Assembly: GCF_002799245.1 (NCBI RefSeq)
Contig: NZ_NEQV01000002.1
Location: forward strand, 62,001-126,000
Reading direction: 5' to 3'
Origin: Stenotrophomonas maltophilia
Lineage (GTDB): Bacteria > Pseudomonadota > Gammaproteobacteria > Xanthomonadales > Xanthomonadaceae
Length of the DNA stretch: 64,000 bases
A program made the translations under genes and the position numbers. The notes under the pieces are model-generated. The model was given only the letters and a program-made list of their open reading frames with translations, was not told where the DNA came from and made no database searches. Each line of letters starts with the position of its first letter. Position 1 is the stretch's first letter. This document shows, piece after piece, positions 43,890 through 53,528 of this stretch.

Positions 43890-43921
43890 ATGACTGACCG
43901 CCAGTCATTGACCGACGGTCA
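43890..43921. promoter_or_regulatory. Paired palindromic operator for the TetR protein
   Basis: ATGACTG-ACCGC-CAGTCAT (43890-43908) is directly followed by TGACCG-A-CGGTCA (43909-43921), with a further GTCAGTCA after it. The sites lie 19 bp from the TetR start and 45 bp from the MFS start, right for repression of both promoters. Confidence 0.8.
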
Positions 43922-43965
43922 GTCAGTCAACTACGATGCGCGCACATCCTCCCCGGGATCCGTAC

Positions 43966-45438
43966 ATGCAACGCTTCCGACGGCCGGCCCTGGTGCTGGC
44001 GGCCTATCTGGGCACGTTCCTCGCCTCGCTGGACATCAGCATCGTCAACGTCGCGCTGCCGACGCTGCAGCAGGCACTGCACACCGACATGGCGGGGCTG
44101 CAGTGGGTGATCAACGCCTACGCCATCGCCCTGTCGGCCGTAATGCTGTCGGCGGGGCCGCTGGGTGACCGCTACGGCCACCGCCGCATGTGGTTGCTCA
44201 GCGTGGCGACCTTCATCACCGGCTCGCTGCTGTGTGCCTGCGCAGGCAGCCTGCCTGCACTGGTGGCGGGGCGGGCGGTGCAGGGTGTGGCCGGTGCCCT
44301 GTTGATTCCCAGTGCAATGCCGATCCTCAGCCATGCGTTTCCTGAAGCGCGCACGCGTGCGCGCGTGATCGGGGGCTGGTCGGCGTTCAGTGCGCTGGCG
44401 TTGGTGCTGGGGCCGCTGCTGGGCGGTGAACTGGTGCAGCGCGCCGGCTGGCCCAGCATCTTCCTGATCAACCTGCCGCTGGGCGCGCTTGCACTGGTGC
44501 TGGGCGCCTGGGGCATTCCGGAGCGACGGCATCCGCAGCATGCCGCGCTGGACCCGGCCGGGCAGCTGCTCAGCATCGTCGCGCTGGGTGCGCTCAGCTA
44601 CGGCCTGATCGCGATCGGCGAGCACGGCCTGCTGGCGCCTTCCACCCTGCTGGCGCTCGCCATCGCGGCATCCGGCCTGGCGCTGTTTGCGTGGGTCGAG
44701 CGTCGCGTGGCGCGACCGCTGCTGCCGCTGGACCTGTTGGCGATGCCCGGTTTTGGCATGCTCAACCTGGCCTCGTTCGTGCTTGGATTCACCGCCTATG
44801 CCAGCCTGTTCTTCCTGTCGCTGTTCTTCCAGCAGGCACAGGGCCACGATGCGGCGCAGGCGGGTTCGCAGCTGGTACCGCAGTTCGTGCTGATGGGCGC
44901 GGTGTCGTTGCTGTTCGGCCGTCTGGTGGCACGCATCGGGCTGCATGCCGCGCTGGTGTCGGGGTATGCACTGACCGGCGTGGCGCTGTGCGCGATCGCC
45001 ACCTTCGAGCCGGGCACTGGGCGTGGCGATGCCAACGCACTGCTGATGCTGCTCGGCGTTGGCATGGGCCTGGCGGTGCCGGCAACCGGCATGGCGGTGA
45101 TGGCCTGCGTACCCGCCGAGCGCGCCGGTATTGCATCGGCCACGATGAACGCCCTGCGCCAGGCGGGCATGAGCCTGGGCATCGCGCTGCTGGGCAGCCT
45201 GATGGGCCTGCGCGCGGTGCGGCAGTTCGCTGCAACGGCGCACGCGGCAGGACAGCCCGCGCTGGCCGCGCAGGCGCAGGTGCTGATCCTGCAACCGTCG
45301 TCATTGCTGCCCAGGGCGCAGGCGCTGGCCTGGTACCGCAGCGCAATCGCCAGCGGTTTCGGCTGCGCGATGGCGATCGCCGGCGTGCTGGCCCTGCTGG
45401 CGGCACTCGGGCTGTTCCGGCAGCGCAGGCGCGCCTGA
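43966..45438 (+). CDS. MFS transporter, DHA2 type (14 TM)
   Basis: The 490-aa protein has 14 hydrophobic segments. It carries the MFS motif A-like stretch GPLGDRYGHRRMWLLS, motif C-like segments (SALALVLGPLLGGEL) and the DHA2 start LASLDISIVNVALPTLQQAL. DHA2 proteins export drugs, dyes or toxic metabolites using the proton gradient. Regulation by the divergent TetR protein is indicated by the operators. The start at 43966 is chosen by domain position; 43936 is also open. Confidence 0.92.
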   Translation: MQRFRRPALVLAAYLGTFLASLDISIVNVALPTLQQALHTDMAGLQWVINAYAIALSAVMLSAGPLGDRYGHRRMWLLSVATFITGSLLCACAGSLPALVAGRAVQGVAGALLIPSAMPILSHAFPEARTRARVIGGWSAFSALALVLGPLLGGELVQRAGWPSIFLINLPLGALALVLGAWGIPERRHPQHAALDPAGQLLSIVALGALSYGLIAIGEHGLLAPSTLLALAIAASGLALFAWVERRVARPLLPLDLLAMPGFGMLNLASFVLGFTAYASLFFLSLFFQQAQGHDAAQAGSQLVPQFVLMGAVSLLFGRLVARIGLHAALVSGYALTGVALCAIATFEPGTGRGDANALLMLLGVGMGLAVPATGMAVMACVPAERAGIASATMNALRQAGMSLGIALLGSLMGLRAVRQFAATAHAAGQPALAAQAQVLILQPSSLLPRAQALAWYRSAIASGFGCAMAIAGVLALLAALGLFRQRRRA

Positions 45439-45449
45439 GCGCGCCCCGG

Positions 45450-45758
45450 TCAGCCCTGCTGGCGTTGCGGCCCCTCCGTTGCTGGCGTGGGTTCGGGCGC
45501 TTGCTGCGGTTGCTGCTGCCGTGCGTTGGCGTGGCGAGCGTGCCCGCCTTCGCGGCCGATCGCGGCCATGTGCTGGCGATTGCGGCTGATCGCCTCGCCG
45601 CCCTTGCGGCCGGCCACGCGCGCCTCGGCCGCGCTGAACTCATGTGCGTTGCCGGACGCATGCGCGGCGCGTCCACCCTTTGCTGCGATCGCGCGCTGCT
45701 TGTCCTGGTCCATCGAGGCGAAGCCACGATGGGAGGTGCCGTGGGGCTGGTCGGCCAT
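45450..45758 (-). CDS. KGG-domain stress protein (YciG-like)
   Basis: The 102-aa protein has three KGG-type motifs: AIAAKGGRAAHASGNAHEF, VAGRKGGEAISRNRQHMAA and IGREGGHARHANA, then a Gln/Pro tail. This is the con-10/YciG stress-induced layout, a small disordered protein made in stationary phase or stress. The ATG at 45758 follows GGGAG at 7 bases. It is convergent with the MFS gene and divergent from the DUF4434 gene. Confidence 0.9.
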   Translation of the reverse strand: MADQPHGTSHRGFASMDQDKQRAIAAKGGRAAHASGNAHEFSAAEARVAGRKGGEAISRNRQHMAAIGREGGHARHANARQQQPQQAPEPTPATEGPQRQQG

Positions 45759-45952
45759 GGGAAGGCTCCCGTTGCATGAAAGGGAAGCTCATCCTTGCCG
45801 GTGCCCGGCTAAGGGAGTGTCCGCACCGGCGTCGCCGCCTTCACGCCGCGCCGTACTGTCGTTCACGGCGCGGCTACGCGGCTGTGCGGACAGCGCCGCT
45901 TGGCTAGGATGGGCAGGCATGCCGGAAGGCGGCCCAGACAGGAAAGGACACC

Positions 45953-47437
45953 ATGAACAGATTCGGATGGCTCGTACTGCTGGCCTGCGCTGCGCCGGCC
46001 CATGCGGACAGTGCGCTGCTGAGCGGTAGTTTCGTCCACTTCGGTTACTCGTCCAGCGATGAGCAGCTGCCGGCGGCGCAGCTGCCGCTGTTCCTCGATG
46101 AACTGCAGGATCTGGGCAATGACACGCTCATCATCGGCCAGACCCGTGCCACGCGTGCCGGCGTGGGCTGCGCCAACAGCGCGCAGGATTTCGAATGGAT
46201 CGCCGGCTTCCCGGCCAAGCTGGGAGTGGTGCTGGACGCCGCCGCAGCGCGCGGGATGAAGGTCGTGGTCGGCACCACCTACAGTTCGGGCCAGTGCGCG
46301 ACGTTCTGGCAGGGATCAAACGCCGCCGCGGTCGCACAGGATGCTGCGCAGTCGATGGCGCAGCTGGCCCAGCAGTACGCGGCGCATCCGGCGTTCGCCG
46401 GCTGGTACATCACCGATGAGCCCGCGCAGGTGCCCGCCGACCGTACGTCCTTCTACCGTTCGATCGTCTCCACACTGAAAGCGGCGACGCCGTCCAGGCC
46501 GGTGATGGTGGCGCCCTACCTGGCGTCCTCCAGCGTCGATCCGGCCAGCGTGGCCAGCGCTGCGCTGCGGTTCCGCGCCGCCACCGGTGTCGACGTGCAG
46601 ATCTGGCAGGACGGAATCGGCGCGGCCTCGCACGCGAAGCTGTTCCAGTGGGATCGACCGGGCTACTCCACCGAGCAGTACTACCAGGCGTTGTCGGCGC
46701 AGCTGGGCGCCAGCGCTGTGTGGGCCGACATCGAGCTGTTCAACCATGGCAGCCCGCTGTTCCTGGACACCGGCCACGGCCTGTCCGGTGCCTACCGGCC
46801 GGCTTCGGTGCAGCGCATCAACCAGCAGCTGTGGAGTGCGCGTTCGGCTGGCAAGCGCGTTGCCTGGCTCAACCAGTACCACATGTCCGAAGTGGTCGGC
46901 CCTGGCCAGGGCTACGGCGAGGCGCCGCGGATGATGAACACCTATCGCGGGTTGTACGGATTGGGTGCCTCGTACATCGTCGATCCGGTGCAGACCACCT
47001 ACCACTACAGCGTGGCGCCGGGGGCCAGCTATCCCGACAGCAGCGGCCATGAGCTGTTCGACCGCAGGGTAGGCGACCCTCGCAATCCGATGGATGCGGG
47101 TTGGGTCGGCCTGCATGGCAACTTCAGCATCACCATCGACCTGGGCCAGCGCCGACGGGTGGACTGGATCGGCCTGCACACGATGACCCGTCCGGCATGG
47201 GGCATCGTCACGCCGACGTTGGCGGAGGTGATGTGTGCCGAGCCGGGAACTGCCGCCGTGATGATCGGCACGCTGTCGGCACCGTTCACCCAGGCTGGTG
47301 TGACGGGCTCGACCGAGGAAGAGTATGTGCTCGGCAATGCAGCCCCCTTGGCCGCACAGTGCCGCACGCTGGAGCTGCGCGTGGCCAACGGCAGCTGGGC
47401 CTTCCTCAGCGAAATCGAAATGGCGGCAGAGCAGTAA
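45953..47437 (+). CDS. Secreted DUF4434 (TIM-barrel-like) protein
   Basis: The 494-aa protein has a signal peptide (FGWLVLLACAAPAHA) and a barrel-like domain (residues 25-330) with FVHFGYSSSDEQ, YITDEPAQVPADR and VWADIELFNHG. A C-terminal discoidin-like domain (about 350-490) reads VDWIGLHTMTRPAWGIVTPT to ELRVANGSWAFLSEIEM. DUF4434 proteins resemble glycoside hydrolases; the acidic YITDEP and DIELF positions could be catalytic. It is probably periplasmic or secreted, acting on a polysaccharide. AGGAAAGGACACC precedes the ATG. Confidence 0.8.
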   Translation: MNRFGWLVLLACAAPAHADSALLSGSFVHFGYSSSDEQLPAAQLPLFLDELQDLGNDTLIIGQTRATRAGVGCANSAQDFEWIAGFPAKLGVVLDAAAARGMKVVVGTTYSSGQCATFWQGSNAAAVAQDAAQSMAQLAQQYAAHPAFAGWYITDEPAQVPADRTSFYRSIVSTLKAATPSRPVMVAPYLASSSVDPASVASAALRFRAATGVDVQIWQDGIGAASHAKLFQWDRPGYSTEQYYQALSAQLGASAVWADIELFNHGSPLFLDTGHGLSGAYRPASVQRINQQLWSARSAGKRVAWLNQYHMSEVVGPGQGYGEAPRMMNTYRGLYGLGASYIVDPVQTTYHYSVAPGASYPDSSGHELFDRRVGDPRNPMDAGWVGLHGNFSITIDLGQRRRVDWIGLHTMTRPAWGIVTPTLAEVMCAEPGTAAVMIGTLSAPFTQAGVTGSTEEEYVLGNAAPLAAQCRTLELRVANGSWAFLSEIEMAAEQ

Positions 47438-47441
47438 CGCC

Positions 47442-47906
47442 TCAGCGCCGGCGGGCGTCCTGCAGGCGCTGCGCGAAGGGCCGCTGTGCCAGCGCTGCAA
47501 GTGCTTCGCGCAGCACCTGTTCCAGCGACTGCCCCAGATGGGCATCCAGGCTTCGCGCCGCCAGTGCGGTGGCCTGCCATTGCGCCTGCAGCGCAGGCAG
47601 CGCCCGCTGCGCGTGCGGGCTCAACTGCAGGATCCGTTCGCGCCCATCGTCGCCGTTGGCTGCGTGCAGCCAGCCGTCGCGCACCATCGCCGCCACGGTC
47701 TGGCTGAGCGCCGAATGGCTGAGCCCGCAGGCCAGTGCCAGGTCCTTGATCCGGCAGGGGCCCTGCGCCATCAGTGTGCGCAGCACCGGTGTGTAGCGGG
47801 GCCGGTAGTCCAGTTGCAGGTCCCGGTAGGCCTGCTCCACAGCCGGGTCCAGCTGGTCGAGCAGGGCACGCAGCAGGGTGCCCAGCGTGGCGTGTTGGAG
47901 ATCCAT
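47442..47906 (-). CDS. MarR family regulator
   Basis: The 154-aa protein has a MarR winged helix (IKDLALACGLSHSALSQTVA, then DGWLHAANGDDGRERILQLS). The start MDLQHATLG at 47906 is preferred over 47942 because the longer form would overlap the operator and the divergent gene. It is divergent from an S41 peptidase gene, with an AT-rich palindrome between them. Confidence 0.85.
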   Translation of the reverse strand: MDLQHATLGTLLRALLDQLDPAVEQAYRDLQLDYRPRYTPVLRTLMAQGPCRIKDLALACGLSHSALSQTVAAMVRDGWLHAANGDDGRERILQLSPHAQRALPALQAQWQATALAARSLDAHLGQSLEQVLREALAALAQRPFAQRLQDARRR

Positions 47907-47915
47907 GACCGGGAT

Positions 47916-47939
47916 GATATATAAGCACTTACATATATT
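47916..47939. promoter_or_regulatory. AT-rich palindrome, likely MarR operator
   Basis: ATATATAAG-CA-CTTACATATAT is an imperfect palindrome in the short gap between the MarR and S41 starts, sharply AT-rich against the surroundings. TAAG-N2-CTTA cores are typical of MarR sites. It probably covers both promoters. Confidence 0.75.
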
Positions 47940-47941
47940 CA

Positions 47942-48868
47942 ATGCGGGGGTGGATGATGGCGGTCTCCTGGATGCTCGGTGCGTTGCTGGCGGCGGCCTG
48001 CCCGGCGCAGGACGGGGTACTGCAGGCGGCAGCCACTGCCGTGCAGGCGCAGTACCTGGACGCGTCGGAGGGCGCCCGTATCGCCGATGCCCTGCGCACC
48101 TGGTCGGCGCAGCAGCGCTATGCGGGCAGCTGTGCGGATCCGGCGGCCTTCAGTGCACGCCTGAACCAGGACCTGGACATGTTCGATGGCCACTTCCACG
48201 TTGAACGCGTGGACGCAGCGGCCGGCCAGGACGACTGGTTGATGGCCTGGCGCGCCGATGCCCGCAGCAATGGCGCCGGCGTGCGCGAGGTGCGGGTGCT
48301 GGAGGGCAACGTTGGCTACCTGCGGCTGAGTACCTTCTACCCGCTGGATCTGGCCCGGCCGAAGCTCGCTGCGGCCTTCACGCTGCTGGCCGACACCGAT
48401 GGCCTGGTGCTGGACCTGCGCCAGAACGGAGGCGGTGACGATGGAAGTGCCGACCTGCTGGTACGCACGCTGCTGGACGCGAAGATCGACGCCGTGCAGC
48501 AGCTGGACCAGCGCGGCCGACGCACGCCGGTACCGCTGCCGCCCGCAAGCCTGCCCGGGTACCTGAAACCGCTGGTGGTGCTGATCGACCGCCGCACCGC
48601 TTCGGCGGCCGAGTTCGTCGCCTATTCGCTGCAGGCATTCGGCCGCGCACGCATTGTCGGCACGCGCAGCGGTGGCGCTGCGCATATGTTCGGAGATCCT
48701 GTGCTGCTTCCCGATGGCTATCAGATCAGCATTCCCGACCGGCAACCGATCAACCTGCGCACCGGCGGCAACTGGGAACGCACCGGTGTGAAGCCTGATG
48801 TGGCCGGTGGCGACGATCCGCTGTTCGTCGCACGGCAACTGCTGGCCCCTGCGAAGTCGTCAAGATGA
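47942..48868 (+). CDS. Secreted S41-family peptidase-like protein
   Basis: The 308-aa protein has a signal peptide (MMAVSWMLGALLAAACPAQ), a helical N-terminal domain (residues 30-95) and the S41 tail-specific-protease core: GNVGYLRLSTFYPL, DGLVLDLRQNGGGDDG and VLIDRRTASAAEFVAY, with S221 the probable nucleophile. There is no PDZ insertion. Family members in this form are uncharacterised periplasmic proteins. A start at 47954 (MMAVSW) is equally possible and is better spaced from a GGGGGTGG. It is likely controlled by the divergent MarR protein. Confidence 0.85.
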   Translation: MRGWMMAVSWMLGALLAAACPAQDGVLQAAATAVQAQYLDASEGARIADALRTWSAQQRYAGSCADPAAFSARLNQDLDMFDGHFHVERVDAAAGQDDWLMAWRADARSNGAGVREVRVLEGNVGYLRLSTFYPLDLARPKLAAAFTLLADTDGLVLDLRQNGGGDDGSADLLVRTLLDAKIDAVQQLDQRGRRTPVPLPPASLPGYLKPLVVLIDRRTASAAEFVAYSLQAFGRARIVGTRSGGAAHMFGDPVLLPDGYQISIPDRQPINLRTGGNWERTGVKPDVAGGDDPLFVARQLLAPAKSSR

Positions 48869-48957
48869 ACGCACCATTGCATGGCCGTGCTATCGCAGAT
48901 GCGCGAATGCATGCCTAGAATCGAAGCATCCCGGTAGTTCCCGGGCGCTTCGAGTGA

Positions 48958-49860
48958 ATGGACTCAATGAAGATTCTGTTGACCGGCAGTTCCGGGCGCA
49001 TCGGGCGCGCGATCTTCGGTGCATTGGCGGCCGCCCACGAAGTGGTGGGGCTGGACCGCAGCCCGTTCGCCACCACGCGCATCATTGCCGATGTCACTGA
49101 TCGCCAGGCCGTCGCGCGCGCGGTACAGGGCGTCGACGCGGTCATCCATACCGCGGCGCTGCATGCCCCGCATGTCGGCCTGGTGCCGGACGCGGTGTTC
49201 CAGCAGATCAACGTGGATGCAACCGCGCACCTGCTGCAGGCGGCACGCGAAGCCGGTGCACGGCGCTTCGTGCTGACCAGCACCACGGCGCTGTACGGCC
49301 ATGCCGTGGTGGCCGGTGGCTGCCGTTGGATCGACGAAGACACCGAGCCGCTGCCGCGCACGATCTACCATCGCACCAAGCTGCAGGCCGAGACCCTGGC
49401 CGAAGCCGCCGCCACGCCGGGATTCAGCGTTCGCGTGCTGCGCATGGGCCGGTGCTTCCCGGAACCGCCCGAACGCATGGCGATGTTCCGCCTGCATCGC
49501 GGCATCGACGCCCGCGATGTGGCCAGTGCACATGCAGCACTGCTGCTCGACGAAGGCGCCGGGTTCGCCCGCTACCTCGCCTGTGCGCCGACGCCGTTCC
49601 GTCGCGAGGACTGCCTGGAACTGGCCACCCACCCACGCAGCGCGCTGGCCCGTCGCGCGCCGCAGCTCCTGGCTGAGTTCGAACGCCGTGGCTGGCCGTT
49701 GCCGTTGAGCATCGACCGGGTCTACGACAGTGCCCGCCTGCGCAGCGTGCTGGGCTGGCAGCCGTGTTTCGGGCCGGACGACGTGCTGCAGCAGTATGCC
49801 GTCGGCAGCATCGAGGTACTGCCGCGCGCACAGTGGATCAAGGACCGCGTGGCCGAGTGA
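48958..49860 (+). CDS. NAD-dependent epimerase/dehydratase family protein
   Basis: The 300-aa protein is an extended SDR: the Rossmann motif GSSGRIG at residues 10-16, D31-like adenine contact in VVGLDRS, AVIHTAALHAP, then STTALYG and the active-site YHRTK. The C-terminal half binds the substrate, probably a nucleotide sugar or related compound; the exact reaction is not readable. ATG 48967 (MKILLTG) is a likely alternative start. It is a single gene. Confidence 0.9.
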   Translation: MDSMKILLTGSSGRIGRAIFGALAAAHEVVGLDRSPFATTRIIADVTDRQAVARAVQGVDAVIHTAALHAPHVGLVPDAVFQQINVDATAHLLQAAREAGARRFVLTSTTALYGHAVVAGGCRWIDEDTEPLPRTIYHRTKLQAETLAEAAATPGFSVRVLRMGRCFPEPPERMAMFRLHRGIDARDVASAHAALLLDEGAGFARYLACAPTPFRREDCLELATHPRSALARRAPQLLAEFERRGWPLPLSIDRVYDSARLRSVLGWQPCFGPDDVLQQYAVGSIEVLPRAQWIKDRVAE

Positions 49861-50072
49861 GGGTATCGCGATGGGCGGGTAGCTGAGCCGACCCTGAGCG
49901 GATTCAGGAATGTGCAGGCGGGGCGCCTCAACCTCGTTGGCGGGCGGCCGCTAACCCGGTGCGCTTCCAGCGCCGGGCCCGCCCCGGCGGCCGGTGGCCT
50001 GCGCGACGGATCGCGCGCCTGCGCGGTGCCCTCGTGGTGCCGGTCGTCCTGAACTGCCTTGCGGACCCTCCC

Positions 50073-52604
50073 ATGCCTTCTTCCCGCTCCGCCACTGCCC
50101 GCCGCCCGGGCAGCATCGCCCACAAGCTGATGCTGGGCACCGCCGTGATCGCACTGCTGTGTTTCGGCTTGACCGCGTTCCTGATCTACCGACAGGCCAG
50201 CGCCAGTCTGATCAGCGCCTCGCGCCAGACCATGGCCAGCGAGGCCAACGCCGAAGCGCGCCAGGTCTCGGCCGATCTGGGCACTGCTTTCGCGAGCAAT
50301 GACGCCATGGTCGAGAGCGTGCTGGCCCAGCGTGCCCGTGGCGATGTGCCCGATCGTGCCAGCCTCGCGGCGGTGCTCGGCGAGCAGCTGCGCACCCATC
50401 CGGAATGGCTGGGCAAGAGCACCATGTGGGAGGCCGATGCCTTCGACGGCAAGGATGCCGAGTTCGTCAACACCGAAGCGCATGACGCCACCGGTCGCTA
50501 CATGAGCTACTGGGCCTGGCACGACGGCAAGCCGCAGCAATCGCAGATGACCGACTACACCGAGACCGCCAGCGGTTCCGGTGACTGGTACATGGTGCCC
50601 AGCCGCGACAAGCTGCCGAAAGTCAGCGAACCCTATGCCTATGACATTGCCGGGCAGCAGGTGCTGATGAGTACGTTGAGCACGCCGATCATCGAGAACG
50701 GCAGGTTCCTGGGCGTGTTCACCGTGGACTTCTCGCTGGCGGCGCTGCAGAAGCACCTGGCAACGTTGAAGCCGATGGGGGCGGGCCGCGTCGAACTGCT
50801 GTCGCCGAAGGGTGTGGTGCTGGCCTCGGCCAATGCCGCCGAGATCGGCACGCCGCGCACCGATGCACTGACCCGCAGCATGCTGGCCGACATCGCCGCC
50901 GACCGACCGTTCGAGGCCTTCAGCCCCGACGCAGCCGGCAACGTGCGCGTGTATGTGCCGCTGCGCGTGGGCAACGCCCCGCAACGCTTCGCGCTGGGCG
51001 TGGTGATGCCGCATGCGGTGATCGTGGCTGAAGCACGCCAGCTGCTGTGGCTGACCCTGCTGGTCGGCGTGATCGCCGCGCTGACCCTCAGTGCCGGTGT
51101 CTACGTGCTGCTGCGCCGCCTGGCGATCCGCCCGCTGGCCGAAGCGGTGCGCGTGGCAGGCGACGTCGCCGCCGGCAAGCTGGACAGCACGTTGCCGCCG
51201 CGCAGCAACGACGAAGTGGGGCGCCTGCTGGAGGCGATGCAGGGCATGCGCGGCCAGCTGCAGTCGGTGATGGCTGCGCAGGCCGAAATGGCGCGCCGCC
51301 ACGATGCCGGTGAACTCAGCTACCGCATGGACGCGGCGGCGTTCCCCGGCGAGTACGGCCGCATGGTGGCCGACAGCAACCAGCTGGTGGCCTCCAGCAA
51401 CGCGGTCACCCAGCGCCTGGTTGAAGTGATGCAGCGCTACGCCGTGGGCGACCTGAGCGTGGACATGGAAACGCTGCCGGGCGAGAAGGCGGTATTCACC
51501 GCCGCGATGGCGACCACCAAGCACAACCTGGCCGCGATCAACGAGCAGATCCAGCAGCTGGCCGCTGCCGCCGCCGCCGGTGATTTTGCCGTGCGTGGTG
51601 ATGCACTGCGCTTCGACCATGATTTCCGCCGCATGGTGGAGACCCTGAACACGATGATGCAGGTCAGCGACCACAACCTGGCTGAACTGTCGACGCTGCT
51701 GCGCGCGATCGCCGCCGGCGACCTCAGTGCCCGCATGCAGGGTGATTTCCACGGGGTGTTCGCGGTGATGCGCGACGATGCCAACAGCACCGTGCAGCAA
51801 CTGACCCAGATCGTTGGCCAGATCCAGCAGTCGGCGGCGAGCATCCGCTTGGCCGCAGGTGAGATCGCCGCCGGCAACAGCGATCTGTCGCGCCGCACCG
51901 AGCAGCAGGCCGCCAACCTGGAGGAAACCGCTGCCTCGATGGAGGAACTGACCTCCACCGTGCGCCAGAACGCCGACCATGCGCTGCAGGCCAACACGCT
52001 GGCCGGTTCCGCGGCCGGCGTGGCCAGCGAAGGCGGCCAGGTGGTCAGCCAGGTGGTGCACACCATGGAGCAGATTGAAGCGTCCTCACAGCGCATCGCC
52101 GAGATCATCTCGGTGATCGATGGCATTGCCTTCCAGACCAACATCCTGGCCTTGAACGCAGCCGTGGAGGCGGCACGCGCCGGTGAGCAGGGCCGCGGCT
52201 TCGCCGTGGTCGCCAGTGAAGTACGCGCGCTGGCGCAGCGCTCGGCGGGTGCCGCCAAGGAGATCAAGGAGCTGATCGACGCCTCGGTGGCGCAGGTCGG
52301 TGCCGGTGCGCAGCTGGTGCATGGCGCGGGCCGCACCATGCAGGAGATCGTTGGCCAGGTCGGCCGGGTCAACGAGATCATGGCCGAGATCTCGGCCGCG
52401 TCGCGCGAACAGTCGGCCGGCATCGAGCAGGTCAACCAGACCGTGGTGCAGATGGACGAGACCACCCAGCAGAACGCCGCGCTGGTGGAGGAGGCCAGTG
52501 CCGCTGCGCGTGCGATGGAAGAACAGGCCGAGCAGTTGGCGGTGGCGGTGTCGCGCTTCCGCCTGCAGGCCGGGTCGCAGGCGCCCTCGCGCCGCGCAGC
52601 CTGA
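50073..52604 (+). CDS. Methyl-accepting chemotaxis protein with Cache sensor
   Basis: The 843-aa receptor has TM1 at about residues 18-38 and a periplasmic Cache domain with [20 protein letters not shown] and [15 protein letters not shown]2 is at about 323-346, followed by a HAMP and two further HAMP-like repeats (about 350-600). The signalling hairpin is diagnostic: [35 protein letters not shown]. Double-Cache proteins sense amino or organic acids; the ligand is unknown. The frame is open upstream to 49959, but the Cache/TM layout and family lengths favour 50073. No che genes are beside it. Confidence 0.92.
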   Translation: MPSSRSATARRPGSIAHKLMLGTAVIALLCFGLTAFLIYRQASASLISASRQTMASEANAEARQVSADLGTAFASNDAMVESVLAQRARGDVPDRASLAAVLGEQLRTHPEWLGKSTMWEADAFDGKDAEFVNTEAHDATGRYMSYWAWHDGKPQQSQMTDYTETASGSGDWYMVPSRDKLPKVSEPYAYDIAGQQVLMSTLSTPIIENGRFLGVFTVDFSLAALQKHLATLKPMGAGRVELLSPKGVVLASANAAEIGTPRTDALTRSMLADIAADRPFEAFSPDAAGNVRVYVPLRVGNAPQRFALGVVMPHAVIVAEARQLLWLTLLVGVIAALTLSAGVYVLLRRLAIRPLAEAVRVAGDVAAGKLDSTLPPRSNDEVGRLLEAMQGMRGQLQSVMAAQAEMARRHDAGELSYRMDAAAFPGEYGRMVADSNQLVASSNAVTQRLVEVMQRYAVGDLSVDMETLPGEKAVFTAAMATTKHNLAAINEQIQQLAAAAAAGDFAVRGDALRFDHDFRRMVETLNTMMQVSDHNLAELSTLLRAIAAGDLSARMQGDFHGVFAVMRDDANSTVQQLTQIVGQIQQSAASIRLAAGEIAAGNSDLSRRTEQQAANLEETAASMEELTSTVRQNADHALQANTLAGSAAGVASEGGQVVSQVVHTMEQIEASSQRIAEIISVIDGIAFQTNILALNAAVEAARAGEQGRGFAVVASEVRALAQRSAGAAKEIKELIDASVAQVGAGAQLVHGAGRTMQEIVGQVGRVNEIMAEISAASREQSAGIEQVNQTVVQMDETTQQNAALVEEASAAARAMEEQAEQLAVAVSRFRLQAGSQAPSRRAA

Positions 52605-52618
52605 GGCTGTGCATGAAC

Positions 52619-52648
52619 GAAGACGCCCGGCCAGGGCCGGGCGTCTTC
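52619..52648 (+). terminator. Hairpin between the MCP and DUF2628 genes
   Basis: GAAGACGCCCGGCC pairs with GGCCGGGCGTCTTC around a two-base loop (effectively a 12-bp stem). It lies 14 bp after the chemoreceptor stop, and in the convergent orientation it can serve both genes. Confidence 0.7.
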
Positions 52649-52694
52649 GATTCACTCGCCGATGCACCGGGCCGGGCCCGGTGACTGCGGCGGC

Positions 52695-53081
52695 TTAGAA
52701 CATGCCTTCGAACGGGTTCCAGCTGGCCTTGCCCTTCACCTGCTCCAGGTAGTAGCTGTAGTTGGTGCTGGAGGCGACCAGGAAGTTCAGGGCGATGAAC
52801 AGGGCGCGGGCGATGATTTCCGGCAGGAACAGGGTGACGATGGCCAGCGCGATGTTGATGCCGATCACCACCAGCGCCTTGCGCCACATGCCCAGGATGA
52901 ACAGGTAGATGGCGCCGAAGAAGAAGGCGAAGAAGTTGATGTTGACCTTCAGGCGGTCGCCGAAGGACAGCGCCTTCCAGGCCTGCTTGAAGCCCGGCTC
53001 CTTGGGAGCGCCGTGCTGCTGGAAGAAGTTGAAGCGGAACTGCCACTTCGGGCTGAAGCGGGAGAGGTCGACTGCGTTCAT
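52695..53081 (-). CDS. DUF2628 family membrane protein
   Basis: The 128-aa protein has a polar N-terminus (FRFNFFQQHGAPKEPGFKQA, then KALSFGDRLKVN) and three to four membrane segments (FFAFFFGAIYLFILGMWRKA, LVVIGINIALAIVTLFL). It ends in an N-Y-Y-polar tail. This is the DUF2628 layout (FQ..G.P...GFS...F). No function is established. It is a single gene. Confidence 0.85.
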   Translation of the reverse strand: MNAVDLSRFSPKWQFRFNFFQQHGAPKEPGFKQAWKALSFGDRLKVNINFFAFFFGAIYLFILGMWRKALVVIGINIALAIVTLFLPEIIARALFIALNFLVASSTNYSYYLEQVKGKASWNPFEGMF

Positions 53082-53297
53082 TGACGGATACGTCCTTGTA
53101 GGAAAACGGTTACATGATACGGGGCGATCGGTTCAGGAAACCAGCCTGGGGCGCCAGGAATGTGACGCGCGGGCCGGTATGGGGCTGTGGCAGGGCGCCG
53201 CACCGTCACCCACCCGCCTTGATTTTAGGATAGGGTGCGCAGTTCCGCTGCCGCCCCGGCTGGACCGGTGCGGCGGCGGGATGTCCATGGAGGTTGC

Positions 53298-53468
53298 ATG
53301 ACCACACCTGCTACACCGGAAAACGCACCGGGACCGGTGCTCCTGCCGACACCTGAAGTGGTGCAGGCACAACAACTGCTCGCACGCCAGCAACTGGCGG
53401 TGGCGATGGACCGTGCGCGCACGGCCGCCACGCGGGATGCGGCACCGGCCGCGCTGGAAAGCGAGTAA
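53298..53468 (+). CDS. Small hypothetical protein, 56 aa
   Basis: ATG 53298 follows GGAGG at about 5 bases. The product (MTTPATPENAPGPVLLPTPE, then QAQQLLARQQLAVAMDRART) has a Pro-rich start and one amphipathic helix. It is not recognised. The frame extends upstream to 53235 without support. Confidence 0.5.
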   Translation: MTTPATPENAPGPVLLPTPEVVQAQQLLARQQLAVAMDRARTAATRDAAPAALESE

Positions 53469-53528
53469 CCCGCAACACCGTCGATCGCGCTGGCACGTCG
53501 CCAGCGCGATCACGGCGCGCGCCGCAGG

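Noticed and set aside
43927..45294. Long minus-strand ORF (455 aa) opposite the MFS transporter
   Set aside because: It is rich in Gln/Arg/His and has no hydrophobic or enzymatic pattern; it is a shadow of a clear 14-TM protein.
49722..52061. Minus-strand ORF of 779 aa opposite the SDR and MCP genes
   Set aside because: It is antisense to two well-supported genes and His/Gly/Gln-rich, an artefact of GC-rich codon use.
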